54,453 bases of DNA from JAAZPG01 sp012797375 (GCA_937868205.1 CALMMC010000009.1:1-54453); one strand, 5' to 3'. Positions 15,405 through 24,576 are shown, counted from the stretch's first letter. Notes: generated by a model from the letters alone, not told the origin. Numbers and translations are program-made.

Positions 15405-17483
15405 TCACTTCAGGACGAGAGCCTCAATGAAGAATTCCATCATCCGCTCCCGGTTGAGGGCCGTGTGCCCCTCATCGGGCCCGATCTGGACATCGAAGCT
15501 TTTCCCCGCATCTTGGAGGGCCTTGATCAGGAGCATGGCATTGGTTGGGTGGACGTTGTTGTCGGCCGTTCCATAATAGATCATGAGCCGGCCTTTCAGA
15601 TCGTTCACATAGCGCATCGCCTCGCCCGCCTCGTAGCCCGCCTTGTTCTCCTCGGGAAGCCCCATGAACCGCTCCGTGTAGATGCTGTCGTACTGAAGCC
15701 ACGTCGTGACGGCCGACATGGCGCAGGCCGCGGCGAAGACCTCCGGATGCCGGAGGAGGGCCATCGCCGAGACATATCCGCCATAGGACGTCCCGAAGAT
15801 GCCGACCCGGCTTCCGTCCACGTACGGCCGGGCGCGGAGGGCGGCGACCCCGGCGGCCTGGTCATCGACCTCGACGATGCCCAGCTTGCCGTAAACGGCG
15901 TCCAGGGCGCGCCGGCCTCTCCCCCCGGCCGTCCGCGAATCCAAGGAAGCCACCAGGAAGCCGAGCTCGGCCAGGGCGCTCGGCGCGGCGAATGTCTCCC
16001 GGGCGCCGTTGGTTTCCGGGCCGGCGTACACGCTCACCAGAAGCGGGTATTTCTTCGAGGGATCGAAGCGCGAGGGAAAAAACAACAGGCCGCGGAGCGG
16101 CGTCGTTCCGTCGGCCGCGGCGAACGTGAACAGCTCGGCCTTCTTAAGCCCGAGCTCGTCGAACTTCGCCGTCTCGCTCCGGACAAGATCGGCCACGATC
16201 CTCCCCCGGGCGTCAACCAGGCGGCTGAACGGCGGGACATCGTGGGCCTGGCAGGTGTCGATGAAGTGCCGGCCGTCCGGCGAAAAGTCCACGGTATGAT
16301 GGTAAGCCGGATCCGTCAGCCGGACGTCGTTCCGGCCGTCGAGTGAAACCCGGTGGAGCTGGAGCATCATTTCGTTGGCCCCGTCGCGGGCCAGATAGGC
16401 AAGGCTGTTTCTCTTCTCGTCGATCCGGACGATTCCGGCCGCCTCGAAAGGATGCCGGGTCAGGACGGCGAGCCGCGTTCCCGACAAATCATACAAGTCG
16501 TAATTTTTAAAACCGGTCCGGGCCGAGGCCCAGACGAAACGCCGGCCGTCCTTCAGCCAGGCCAGCTCGGGAGCGATGTCGACCCAGCCGGAAGGCCATT
16601 CCTCGCGGATGATCGTCCGGCATTTTCCCGTGACCGGATCGGCGGCCGCGAATTCCAAGACGTTCTGGAGGCGGTTCATCCGGAAGAAAAGAAGCTCCCG
16701 GGAATCGACCGACCAGGAGACGTTGTAGACATAATGGCCGACGACGTCGTTTTCGAACGGCCGGCCGTCGCGGACGTCGATCACCGTGGTTTTTTTCGCC
16801 GCCGGCTCATAGACAAGAACGTCGACAACGGGATTAGGCCGGCCGGCCTTGGGATAAGCCTCGACGTCGGCCCGGGAATAGGGCCGGGTCTGATCCGCCT
16901 GGAGGACATAATCGGGAACCCGGCTCTCGTCGAAGCGGTAAAACGCCAGCTTGGTGGAATCGGGCGACCACCACATGGCCGTGATCTGGTTCAGCTCCTC
17001 GCCGTACACCCAGCTGGCCGAGCCGCACTTCGTCCGGAGCTTTTCGTCGCCGTTGGTCGTCACGGCCTGTTCGTTCTTTCCGTCCGGATCGGAAATCCAG
17101 AGGTTTCGGTCACGGTAAAAAGCCTTGGTTTTCCCGTCGGGCGAAAGAGCCTCGGTGAATTGACGGCCTCGCTCCAGGCCGCCGGGCCGGCGGCGGACCG
17201 GTTCCTCGGCTTTTTCAGGGGCGGGGCCGAGCTCGGTCAGCGTTTTCCGGCGGATGTCGAAGCGAAGCCTTTTCCCGCCGCGGGTGAATGTAAAAGCCTT
17301 GCCGCCGTCCTCCCAGGCCGCCCGGACGGTTCCCGGTTTGACCGCTCCCTTGATCTGGTCCTTGATTTCCGCATACCGGTCATAGCCGGGATACGTTTTG
17401 AGCCGGTCCTGGGCCGGAGCCGGGCCGGCGGCCCAAAAAGCCAGCAGAACGATCAGGAATCGGACGGGCGCGGGCACTCTCAT
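15405..17483 (-). CDS. Secreted dipeptidyl-peptidase IV-type serine peptidase (family S9B)
   Basis: 692 residues with a signal peptide (RFLIVLLAFWAAGPAPAQ). The N-terminal part (about 60-440) is a DPP4-type beta-propeller, with WISDPDGKN, ASWVYGEELNQ (the glutamate-bearing motif that binds the substrate N-terminus) and MWWSPDSTKLAFYRFDES. The alpha/beta-hydrolase part carries the triad Ser566 (GTSYGGY), Asp641 (TADNNVHP) and His673 (DEGHTAL). It should release dipeptides, often Xaa-Pro, outside the cytoplasm. I chose ATG 17483 because GGAGGAG precedes it by 6 bases and the signal peptide follows at once. It sits 41 bases after the mutarotase gene. Prolyl-peptide release would suit a hydroxyproline-using organism (inference). 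Confidence 0.93.
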   Translation of the reverse strand: MRVPAPVRFLIVLLAFWAAGPAPAQDRLKTYPGYDRYAEIKDQIKGAVKPGTVRAAWEDGGKAFTFTRGGKRLRFDIRRKTLTELGPAPEKAEEPVRRRPGGLERGRQFTEALSPDGKTKAFYRDRNLWISDPDGKNEQAVTTNGDEKLRTKCGSASWVYGEELNQITAMWWSPDSTKLAFYRFDESRVPDYVLQADQTRPYSRADVEAYPKAGRPNPVVDVLVYEPAAKKTTVIDVRDGRPFENDVVGHYVYNVSWSVDSRELLFFRMNRLQNVLEFAAADPVTGKCRTIIREEWPSGWVDIAPELAWLKDGRRFVWASARTGFKNYDLYDLSGTRLAVLTRHPFEAAGIVRIDEKRNSLAYLARDGANEMMLQLHRVSLDGRNDVRLTDPAYHHTVDFSPDGRHFIDTCQAHDVPPFSRLVDARGRIVADLVRSETAKFDELGLKKAELFTFAAADGTTPLRGLLFFPSRFDPSKKYPLLVSVYAGPETNGARETFAAPSALAELGFLVASLDSRTAGGRGRRALDAVYGKLGIVEVDDQAAGVAALRARPYVDGSRVGIFGTSYGGYVSAMALLRHPEVFAAACAMSAVTTWLQYDSIYTERFMGLPEENKAGYEAGEAMRYVNDLKGRLMIYYGTADNNVHPTNAMLLIKALQDAGKSFDVQIGPDEGHTALNRERMMEFFIEALVLK

Positions 17484-17524
17484 GGACAACTCCTCCGACG
17501 GCGGCCGGCAACCGCGGCCGTTCG

Positions 17525-18694
17525 TCACTTCGCTGAAAATTTGAAGACCGTCATCGTCCGGTACGTCTCTCCCGGCCGCAGGACGGTCGATGGAAATTCC
17601 GGACGATTGGGGGAATCCGGAAAATGCTGGGTTTCCAGGCAGAAACCCCAGTGCTTCCCGTACACCCGGCCGGCCTTCCCGGCGATCGATCCATCGAGAA
17701 AATTTCCGGAATAAAACTGGAGTCCCGGTTCGACGGTCCGGATCTCCATCACCCGGCCGCTCTCCGGCTCAAAGACCCGGGCGGCCGAGGCCAGGGTCTT
17801 CCCCCCGGAATTCAGGACATAATTGTGATCGTACCCGCCCGGAACCGCGGCGATCCGGGATCCGATGGACACGGAGGTCCGGAAATCCATCGGCGTGTTT
17901 TCCACCGGCGCGAGAAGACCGGTCGGGATCAGCTCGGCGTCGACGGGAGTGTAGCGGTCGGCGGCCAGCTCAAGCTCGTGCCCGAGAACGTCGCGCCGCC
18001 CCCCGGTGAGGTTGAAATAGCCGTGGTGGGTCAGGTTGATGACGGTCGGCTTGTCGGTCTTCGCCACATAAGTAATGATCAGCTCGCCGCCGGCCGTCAG
18101 AACGTACGTCACGGAGACGTCCAGGTTTCCCGGATAGCCTTCATCGCCGTCCGGGCTGAGGGTGGTGAACCGGACGCCGACGCCGGACGAATCCTGGACG
18201 GGTTCGCCCTTCCAGAGGATCTTGTCGAAGCCCCTGACACCGCCGTGGAGGTGGTTCTGGCCATTGTTGGCGGCCAGCGTGTACGTGTTTCCGTCCAGCG
18301 CGAATCGTCCCCGGGCGATGCGGTTGCCGTACCGGCCGACGGTCGCCCCGAAGTACGGGCTGGCCTTGAGATAGCCGTCAAGCGTGTCGTAGCCGAGGAC
18401 GCAATCGGCGAGGGCGCCGTCGCGGTCGGGCCATTCCAGGGAAACGAGCGTCGCCCCGTAGGTCATCAGCCGGACCGTCAATCCCTTCCCGTCGGCCAAG
18501 GTGTAAAGATCGACGGCCGAGCCGTCGGGCAGCGTTCCGAAAACGGTCTTGCCGACGCTCATGTTCGCCCCTCCTTTTCCTGTTTCCGCGGCCACCGGCG
18601 GCGCCGGCGGGCCTTCCTTCCGGCAGGCCGCGAGCCCCAAGACGAGACCCGCTCCCAGGATCCCGATCATCGCGGAAACGGCGGTTTTTCTCAT
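17525..18694 (-). CDS. galM: Aldose 1-epimerase (galactose mutarotase), predicted lipoprotein
   Basis: 389 residues. After a signal sequence with lipobox LGLAAC (Cys at about 24) the galactose mutarotase fold begins at FGTLPDGSAVDLYTL. Family markers include RLMTYGATLVSLEWPDR, FGATVGRYGNRIARGRF, NNGQNHLHGG, LTHHGYFNL (catalytic His region) and PGLQFYSGNFLDG with a late acidic residue acting as base. It interconverts alpha and beta anomers of aldohexoses. Most GalM enzymes are cytoplasmic, so the lipoprotein signal implies a periplasmic or surface role. ATG 18694 has GGAG 8 bases upstream. It precedes the secreted peptidase gene, with which it is probably co-transcribed. Confidence 0.92.
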   Translation of the reverse strand: MRKTAVSAMIGILGAGLVLGLAACRKEGPPAPPVAAETGKGGANMSVGKTVFGTLPDGSAVDLYTLADGKGLTVRLMTYGATLVSLEWPDRDGALADCVLGYDTLDGYLKASPYFGATVGRYGNRIARGRFALDGNTYTLAANNGQNHLHGGVRGFDKILWKGEPVQDSSGVGVRFTTLSPDGDEGYPGNLDVSVTYVLTAGGELIITYVAKTDKPTVINLTHHGYFNLTGGRRDVLGHELELAADRYTPVDAELIPTGLLAPVENTPMDFRTSVSIGSRIAAVPGGYDHNYVLNSGGKTLASAARVFEPESGRVMEIRTVEPGLQFYSGNFLDGSIAGKAGRVYGKHWGFCLETQHFPDSPNRPEFPSTVLRPGETYRTMTVFKFSAK

Positions 18695-18745
18695 GGACGC
18701 GTCTCCTTCGGGCCGCGGTTCCCCCGGGCCGGCCCAAGCCCATGT

Positions 18746-18774
18746 TAAATAACAGATTTCCCCCTCAAAGACAA
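18746..18774 (-). promoter_or_regulatory. Promoter of galM
   Basis: Minus-strand TTGTCT (18769-18774), a 17-base spacer and TATTTA (18746-18751), about 50 bases before the galM start. Confidence 0.55.
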
Positions 18775-18830
18775 ATGCCGCGGCCTGGAAAAACACACTT
18801 GGAGAAAGGAATTAGCGACGATTCGGGACA

Positions 18831-18917
18831 TGGTGCGGAAGGGGGGACTTGAACCCCCACAGCCTTGCGGCTATAAGCTCCTGAGGCTTACGCGTCTGCC
18901 AATTCCGCCACTTCCGC
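18831..18917 (-). tRNA. tRNA-Leu (anticodon CAG)
   Basis: An 87-nucleotide class II tRNA. The acceptor GCGGAAG (5' end at 18917) pairs with CTTCCGC, followed by discriminator A and an encoded CCA (18831-18833). The anticodon stem TAAGC/GCTTA frames the loop CTCAGGA with anticodon CAG. A long variable arm (with TAGCCGCAAGGCTG) and the T-arm GGGGG-TTCAAGT-CCCCC complete the fold typical of tRNA-Leu. Confidence 0.96.
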
Positions 18918-18933
18918 GCTCGGGAGGTTTTTT

Positions 18934-18962
18934 ATTATAAGGCCTCTTTGGCTTTATGTAAA
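18934..18962 (-). promoter_or_regulatory. Promoter of tRNA-Leu
   Basis: Minus-strand TTTACA (18957-18962), a 17-base spacer and a perfect TATAAT (18934-18939), ending 16 bases before the tRNA. Confidence 0.8.
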
Positions 18963-18989
18963 GGACCGGGGAAGCGGCTTTCCGTCCGC

Positions 18990-19018
18990 TTGACAATCCT
19001 CCGCCCCGTCTTTATCTT
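18990..19018 (+). promoter_or_regulatory. Promoter of the eRF1-like gene
   Basis: TTGACA (18990-18995), a 17-base spacer and TATCTT (19013-19018), leaving a leader of about 85 bases before ATG 19110. It diverges from the tRNA-Leu promoter. Confidence 0.75.
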
Positions 19019-19109
19019 TAATCTACATGACGCTCTCGCACGTCTTGGACGGCGTCTTTTCCATTCCCGTATTCCAGCCGTTCATCGCTATTCCCGATAA
19101 GGAGGTTTC

Positions 19110-20249
19110 ATGCCCTCTCCCTTCCGTGACCGGATCGTCGCCCTCAGCCGCTTCCACGGCGGCCCTCTTCTGACGACTTCGTTCTTTCTCGACACCAACC
19201 TGTCCAAACGAACGCGCCGGGAGATCCTTCTGGCCGCGAAGAACATGATCGCCGGCGGCCGGGCGGACATCGCCTCCATGGACGTGTCCAGGGAAATAAA
19301 ATCCTCGCTGGAGAAAGATCTGGCCGCCCTTGAAGCCTACTTCGCCGGCAATCTGTCCTCGACCGTGCCGGGGCTGGCGGCTTATTCCTGCTCGGGAGCC
19401 GGCTTTTGGGAAGCGCTCGACCTTCCCGAGGCGCCGTTGGACCGTCTCGTCGTCGATCGCAATCCTTACATCCGGCCCGTCACCCGCATTCTCGAGGACC
19501 GCCGCCGCTTTCTCGTCCTGACGCTCGACCGCCGGGAAGCCCGGTGGTACGACGTGTACATGAGCCGCATCGATCCGCTGTCCAGTCTCTCCTCGGACAT
19601 CCCCAAGAAAGTCAAAAGCGGAATCTCGGGTCAGGAGGCCAAGCGGATCGAGCGTCACGTCGAGGCCCTTGTCCGCGCCCACCTCAAGCGATGCGCCCAG
19701 ACAACGTTCGACATCCTGAAGAAAGACGGCTTCGCCGGGCTTTGGCTGGGCTGCCCCGACGCCCTCTACCGCGATTTCGAGGGGATGCTCCATTCCTTCG
19801 TCCGGGAACGGATCAAGGGCCGCCTCAAAGTCCGGCCTATCGATCCTCTCGATGTGGTCCTCCGGGAAGCCGAGGATCTTGAGCGGACGCTGAAAAAAAG
19901 GGAGGAAGAAGACCTTCTGAAAATGCTCATCGGCGAGATCGAAAAGGGCACCCGGGCCCGCTCCGGTCTGCGCGACTGCCTGGCGGCCCTCAACAAGGGC
20001 GAAGTCCAAACCCTCGTCGTCACCCGCAACCATTTCGTCCCCGGAAAGCATTGCCCCCGCTGCCGCTTGCTCTTTTTGGACGAGCTCCGGTGCCCGGCCT
20101 GCGAGCGCAAGACCGAAACGCGTCCCGATATCGTCGACGAGGCGATCGAATCGGCCCTCCACCGGAAATGCGACGTCAAGTACATCACCCCGCCTTCGCG
20201 GCTCGACCACTACGGCAAGATGGGGGCTCTGCTGAGGTATAAAGCTTAG
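19110..20249 (+). CDS. Bacterial eRF1/aRF1-like protein (baeRF family) with zinc ribbon
   Basis: 379 residues. The middle and C-terminal parts follow the archaeo-eukaryotic release factor order: a central domain (about 120-250) with SSDIPKKVKSGISGQEAKRIERHVEALV, the counterpart of the eRF1 GGQ-helix region, then an eRF1 domain-3-like fold with ALNKGEVQTLVV. Inside it is a zinc ribbon, HCPRCRLLFLDELRCPACE (about 314-333). The catalytic GGQ is not intact: SGQ stands in its place. No signal peptide or membrane segment is seen. An AAGGAGGT site 4 bases before ATG 19110 suggests strong translation. baeRF proteins have been proposed to act in ribosome rescue or stalling. Activity here is unproven. 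Confidence 0.8.
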   Translation: MPSPFRDRIVALSRFHGGPLLTTSFFLDTNLSKRTRREILLAAKNMIAGGRADIASMDVSREIKSSLEKDLAALEAYFAGNLSSTVPGLAAYSCSGAGFWEALDLPEAPLDRLVVDRNPYIRPVTRILEDRRRFLVLTLDRREARWYDVYMSRIDPLSSLSSDIPKKVKSGISGQEAKRIERHVEALVRAHLKRCAQTTFDILKKDGFAGLWLGCPDALYRDFEGMLHSFVRERIKGRLKVRPIDPLDVVLREAEDLERTLKKREEEDLLKMLIGEIEKGTRARSGLRDCLAALNKGEVQTLVVTRNHFVPGKHCPRCRLLFLDELRCPACERKTETRPDIVDEAIESALHRKCDVKYITPPSRLDHYGKMGALLRYKA

Positions 20250-20271
20250 GACCGCGCCGCCCCCGGGGATC

Positions 20272-20286
20272 GAAGCGCTTCTTTTT
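20272..20286 (+). terminator. Short hairpin with T-run after the eRF1-like gene
   Basis: GAAGCGCTTC is a 10-base palindrome followed by TTTTT, 22 bases past the stop codon. The stem is short, so it may be weak. Confidence 0.45.
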
Positions 20287-20303
20287 AACGACGCGGGAGC
20301 TTC

Positions 20304-20340
20304 GAAAAAAATCCCCCGCGGTCCATCCGGGCCGCGGGGG
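20304..20340 (-). terminator. Terminator of the efflux operon
   Basis: On the minus strand CCCCCGCGG and CCGCGGGGG form a 9-bp GC stem around a short loop, and a run of T residues follows (the A-run at 20305-20311 on the plus strand). It lies 15 bases after the RND gene. Confidence 0.9.
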
Positions 20341-20354
20341 ACGCGATATCCGTC

Positions 20355-23300
20355 TCAGTTTTTCGCCGCGGTTTTCTTGAACCTCACTCTTTCAAAGAGA
20401 CTGTACATGACCGGAATGACGAACAAGGTCAGGAAGGTCGTCGAAGTCAACCCGCCCAGGAGAGTGACGCCCAAGGGGCTGCGCATCTCCGCGCCCTGCC
20501 CGCGGGCGACGGCCATGGGAAATACTCCGAGAATGGTCGTCAAGGCTGTGAGCAGGACCGGCCGCAGCCGGGTCACCGCCCCCTGGAGGATCGCTTCCTT
20601 GATCTCCATCCCGTCCCGCCGGAGCTGGTTGGTGTAATCGATCATGACGATGGCGTTGTTGACGGCCACTCCGGCCAGAAGGATGATCCCGATCCCGACC
20701 GCCAGGTTGAGAGTGTGGCCGAACACGAGCAGGCCGAGAACGACGCCGATGAAGCACAGCGGGATGGTGAACATGATGATGAAGGGGTGCTTCAGCGACT
20801 CGAACTGAGAGGCCATGACCATGTAAACCATGAGAACGGCCAGGAGAAAAACCCAGCCCAAGGTTTTGAACATATCGGTCATCTGGGAATAGGAGCCGCC
20901 GATCTCGACGAAATATCCGGCCGGCAGTTGCTCGTCCAGACCCTTCATCCGAGTCTGAACATCCCGGACGACGCCGCCCAGATCGCGGCCGACGATATTG
21001 CCGGTGACGGAAATGCGGCGGGACTGGTTGTCGCGGGTGATCTGGATCGGGCCGGTGCCCGGCTGGACATCGGCCACCTGGTCCAAGGAGATGGTCGTTC
21101 CCATCGGGGTGGAGATGGGGATGTCGCGGATGGCGGCGATCGTCTCGCGGAACTCGTCCTTGAACCGGACCCGGACGTCGTATTCCTCGCCCTCTTCCCG
21201 GTAGCGGGTCGCGACTTGGCCGAGGGTCGCCGTCTGGACGGCGGATTCGACCTGGGCGACGGTCAGGCCGAAGCGGGCGGCCTTATCCCGGTCGATTTTC
21301 AAGTGGTACTCCGGCTTGGACTGGGACAGGGAATGGGTCACATCGCGGAGGCCGGGGACGTCCTTCAGCCGGACGACCAGGCCGTCGGCTATTTCCCGAA
21401 GTTTCGCCAAATCCTTGCCGAACAGCTTGATCTCGACGGGGGCGGCCGCTCCGCCCATCATCATCGCCGACATGTCCATGGATTCGAACTTGACGCCCTC
21501 GAACTTGGGAACCCGCTTGCGGATTTCCTCGACGACCTGGGAATCGGACAGCCGGCGCTCTTCCGTCGGCTTCAATCCGACGAAGAAAACAGCCTCGTGC
21601 GGCCCGGTGGGATTCCCGAAACCGGCGTCGCCGGCGTTTTCCTCGGCCGAGGAGCCGATCTGGGTCGACGTGATCTGGACCTCCGGACGGCTCCGGATGA
21701 CGCTTTCAATCATGGTCACGATCCGGTTGGTTTCTTCGAGCGACGTCCCGACCGGCGTTTTAACGCTCATAACCAGCATGCCTCGGTCCATCGAGGGCAT
21801 GAATTCCGTCCCCAAGACCGGGATCAGGAACAGGGAGAGAGCGAACACGCCCAGCGTTCCGAAGATCACGATCTTGCGGTGGTGAAGGGCCCACTCCAGA
21901 GCCCGGCGGTATTTGTTCCGGGCGCCGGTGAAGTCGCGCCCGATCGTCTTCCGAATCGCCTGGGCGTCTCCTTCCTTCCGCTGGAAGAGAACGGAGCCCA
22001 TGGCCGGGACGATGGTCAGGGCGACGAACAACGAGGCGACGAGCGAGAAGGCGACCGACAAAGCCAATCCCCGGGTCATCATCCCGGTCAGCCCGGTGGC
22101 GAAGGCCATGGGAAGGAAGACGACGATCGTCGTCAAGGTGGACGCGGTGATGGCCATCCCGACCTCGGAGGCCCCGAGCCGGGCCGCGGATAGGGCGTCC
22201 TTGCCCTCCTGGATATGACGGTACATGTTCTCGATGACGACGATGGCGTTGTCCACCAGCATCCCGATGCCCAAGGCCAGGCCGCCGAGGGTCAGGAGGT
22301 TCAGGGTGTAGCCGGCGAAATAAAGGGCGATGAACGTCGTGATGATCGACAAGGGAATCGCCACGCCGATGATCAGTGTCGGCCGCCAGTTCATCAGGAA
22401 GAAGAAGATCAGGGCCACGGCCAGCAAGCCGCCCTGCCAGGCCGTCGCCGCGGTGCCCTTGGTGACGTGCTGGATCATCTCCGACTGGTCCATGATCTGA
22501 AGGAACTTGACGTCGGGGGGCAGGGTTTTCTTGATGTTCTCGAGCTCGGCCTTGACGGCCTTGCCGACCAGGGCGGTGTTGGCTCCGGACCGCTTGCTGA
22601 CCATGAGATAGACGGCCTTCTCGCCCTCGATCCGGCCGATAAAGCGGGTTTCCTTCAGAGTATCCCGGACGTCGGCGACATCCCGGACGTAAATCGGCTG
22701 GCCCTTGGCCGTGGAGCCGACAATCGTGTTGCGGACATCGTCCAACGACTCGAACTCGCCGATCGTCCGGACGAGAAAATCCGAATGCCGCTCGACCAAA
22801 TAGCCGGCGGGCATGTTCATGTTTCCGGCCATCAGGGCCCCGAGGACGCGGTCGAACGCCAGGCCGAAGGAAGCCAGGGCGTCCTTGTTCACGTCCACCA
22901 GGATTTCCCGGGTGTCCATGGAATACGTCGTCGCCGCGGCGACGCCGTCGAGGCGCTCGAACCTCCGGGCGACCTCGTCCTCGACGATGGTTTTCAGCTC
23001 GGACATGGATCGATCGCCGACAACGCCCCAGAAAATGACCGGAATCTGGGCCATGTTGAACTTGACCACGAGCGGATCGCTCGCCGCTTCCGGCAGGAAG
23101 CCCTTGTAAAGCCCGATTCGGTCTCGGACATCCTGGGCGGCGAAATCGAGGTTGGTCCCCCATTCGAATTCGACCTGAATCGCCGACGTCCCCTCGGACG
23201 TGATCGACGTGACCTTCTTGACGCCGTTGACCGAGCCGACGACGCCCTCCAGAGGCTTGGTGATGAGGTTTTCGATGTCCTCCGGCGAGGCGCCTCGATA

Positions 23301-23450
23301 AGTCGTGACGACGGAGACAGTGGGATATTCGAGGTCGGGGAAGAGATCCAGCCCGAGTCTCGAGAACGAAATCACCCCGACGACGACCAGGATCAGGGCG
23401 ATCATGGCCGTCGAAACGCGGCGTTTGACGGCAAAATTAGGGAGTTGCAT
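20355..23450 (-). CDS. RND efflux pump inner-membrane transporter (AcrB/HAE family)
   Basis: 1031 residues of the HAE-RND type. N-terminal TM1 (VSTAMIALILVVVGVISF) precedes a large periplasmic loop opening with LDLFPDLEYPTVSV. TM4 bears the proton-relay pair in LALGIGMLVDNAIVVIENMYRH (two Asp normally occur here, while this sequence shows one Asp with Asn). A second duplicated half with loop and TMs ends in LAGVAVNNAIVMIDYTNQLRR. It would export drugs, bile-like compounds or metabolites through the TolC channel by proton antiport. It lies 6 bases after the adaptor gene, is last in the tetR-tolC-mfp-rnd operon, and is followed by a strong terminator. The substrate is unknown. Confidence 0.95.
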   Translation of the reverse strand: MQLPNFAVKRRVSTAMIALILVVVGVISFSRLGLDLFPDLEYPTVSVVTTYRGASPEDIENLITKPLEGVVGSVNGVKKVTSITSEGTSAIQVEFEWGTNLDFAAQDVRDRIGLYKGFLPEAASDPLVVKFNMAQIPVIFWGVVGDRSMSELKTIVEDEVARRFERLDGVAAATTYSMDTREILVDVNKDALASFGLAFDRVLGALMAGNMNMPAGYLVERHSDFLVRTIGEFESLDDVRNTIVGSTAKGQPIYVRDVADVRDTLKETRFIGRIEGEKAVYLMVSKRSGANTALVGKAVKAELENIKKTLPPDVKFLQIMDQSEMIQHVTKGTAATAWQGGLLAVALIFFFLMNWRPTLIIGVAIPLSIITTFIALYFAGYTLNLLTLGGLALGIGMLVDNAIVVIENMYRHIQEGKDALSAARLGASEVGMAITASTLTTIVVFLPMAFATGLTGMMTRGLALSVAFSLVASLFVALTIVPAMGSVLFQRKEGDAQAIRKTIGRDFTGARNKYRRALEWALHHRKIVIFGTLGVFALSLFLIPVLGTEFMPSMDRGMLVMSVKTPVGTSLEETNRIVTMIESVIRSRPEVQITSTQIGSSAEENAGDAGFGNPTGPHEAVFFVGLKPTEERRLSDSQVVEEIRKRVPKFEGVKFESMDMSAMMMGGAAAPVEIKLFGKDLAKLREIADGLVVRLKDVPGLRDVTHSLSQSKPEYHLKIDRDKAARFGLTVAQVESAVQTATLGQVATRYREEGEEYDVRVRFKDEFRETIAAIRDIPISTPMGTTISLDQVADVQPGTGPIQITRDNQSRRISVTGNIVGRDLGGVVRDVQTRMKGLDEQLPAGYFVEIGGSYSQMTDMFKTLGWVFLLAVLMVYMVMASQFESLKHPFIIMFTIPLCFIGVVLGLLVFGHTLNLAVGIGIILLAGVAVNNAIVMIDYTNQLRRDGMEIKEAILQGAVTRLRPVLLTALTTILGVFPMAVARGQGAEMRSPLGVTLLGGLTSTTFLTLFVIPVMYSLFERVRFKKTAAKN

Positions 23451-23456
23451 GGATGA

Positions 23457-24563
23457 CTACCTTTTGATTTCGACCGGCGTTCCCTCGACAAGGCCGAAGT
23501 TGCCCTCGACGATCACCTGGTCGCCTTCCTTCAAACCGTCGATGACCTCGATCATCGTCGTGTTTTTGAGGCCCAGGGTGACCGGCCGCTTGACCGCTTT
23601 GCCGTTTTCGGCCGTGAACACGTACGAATCGGACAAGACGGCTTTCTGATGGACGGCTAATGCGTTCTCGTGGGAGTTGACTTCGAACGTGACGGATCCG
23701 AAGGTGCCCGGCCGGAGGACGAGCCCGGGATTGTCGGCCAGGATCTCGACCCGGAACTTTTTCGAGAGGGGATCGGCCGCCAGGTTCACGACGGAAACCA
23801 TTCCGGCCGCTTCCGCCGAGCCGGAGCGGACGACGGCCTTCTGGCCGCGAGCCAAGCGGAGGATGTCGTCCTGGGTCACCTCGACGATGATTTTGACGCG
23901 GCCGTAATCGACAAGAGTCACGACGCCGGAGCCGGAGCTTCCATAACCGCCCATCATCGGATTGAGAATGTCGCCGACTTCGGCGTTCCGGGAGGCGATG
24001 ACGCCGTTCCAGGGGGCGGTCATCACCGCCTGATCCAGGGCCCGGCGGATCAGGGCGACGGCCGCCCTGGCCTGGGCCGCCTGGGCCTGGGCGGCCTCGT
24101 CGGCGAGCTTGACTTGTTCAAACTGCGTTTCGGAAACGGCGTTTTCAGCCATCAGCCGGTCCATCCGCTCCTTGTTGCGGGCGGAATTCTTGGCGTTCGC
24201 CTCGGCCATGGCCGCCGCGGCTTCGGCCTGCTGGAGCTGAAGGAGAATGGAAGCCGTGTCCAGCTCGGCCAAAAGCTGGCCTTTCTGGACGAACTGGCCT
24301 TCCTCGACGACGATGCGAGCGACCTTGCCGCTCGTCTCCGGAGTGATATTGATCTTGCGGGCGGCCTCGACGACGCCGGTGAACGTCATCTTTTCTGAAA
24401 TCCGCTGCCGGGAGACGGTCTCGACTTTGACCGGCATGGTTCCCTGCAAAAGGGACGCGGCCGCGGCTTCCGCGGCGGCGGGCGTTTCGTTTTTCCGGCA
24501 GGCGGCCGGAACGAAAACGACGACGGCGGCGAGCAGGACGGCGGGCAAACGATGTTTCAACAT
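23457..24563 (-). CDS. RND efflux periplasmic adaptor (membrane fusion protein), lipoprotein
   Basis: 368 residues. A signal peptide ends in lipobox VPAACRK, so the protein is anchored as a lipoprotein. The lipoyl half-motif RKINITPETSGKVARIVVEEGQ is followed by an alpha-helical hairpin rich in Ala/Glu (about 105-180), then TAPWNGVIASRNAEVGDIL completing the lipoyl domain, a beta-barrel domain and a membrane-proximal domain ending VIVEGNFGLVEGTPVEIK. It bridges the RND pump and TolC. I chose ATG 24563 (MLKHRL) because a GGAG lies 7 bases upstream. The in-frame ATG at 24587 overlaps the tolC stop and has no such site. Confidence 0.93.
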   Translation of the reverse strand: MLKHRLPAVLLAAVVVFVPAACRKNETPAAAEAAAASLLQGTMPVKVETVSRQRISEKMTFTGVVEAARKINITPETSGKVARIVVEEGQFVQKGQLLAELDTASILLQLQQAEAAAAMAEANAKNSARNKERMDRLMAENAVSETQFEQVKLADEAAQAQAAQARAAVALIRRALDQAVMTAPWNGVIASRNAEVGDILNPMMGGYGSSGSGVVTLVDYGRVKIIVEVTQDDILRLARGQKAVVRSGSAEAAGMVSVVNLAADPLSKKFRVEILADNPGLVLRPGTFGSVTFEVNSHENALAVHQKAVLSDSYVFTAENGKAVKRPVTLGLKNTTMIEVIDGLKEGDQVIVEGNFGLVEGTPVEIKR

Positions 24564-24576
24564 GGGCTGACTCCGT

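Noticed and set aside
20715..22193. 492-residue plus-strand frame
   Set aside because: Antisense of the RND pump; its His/Gly/Asp-rich composition is typical of a shadow frame.
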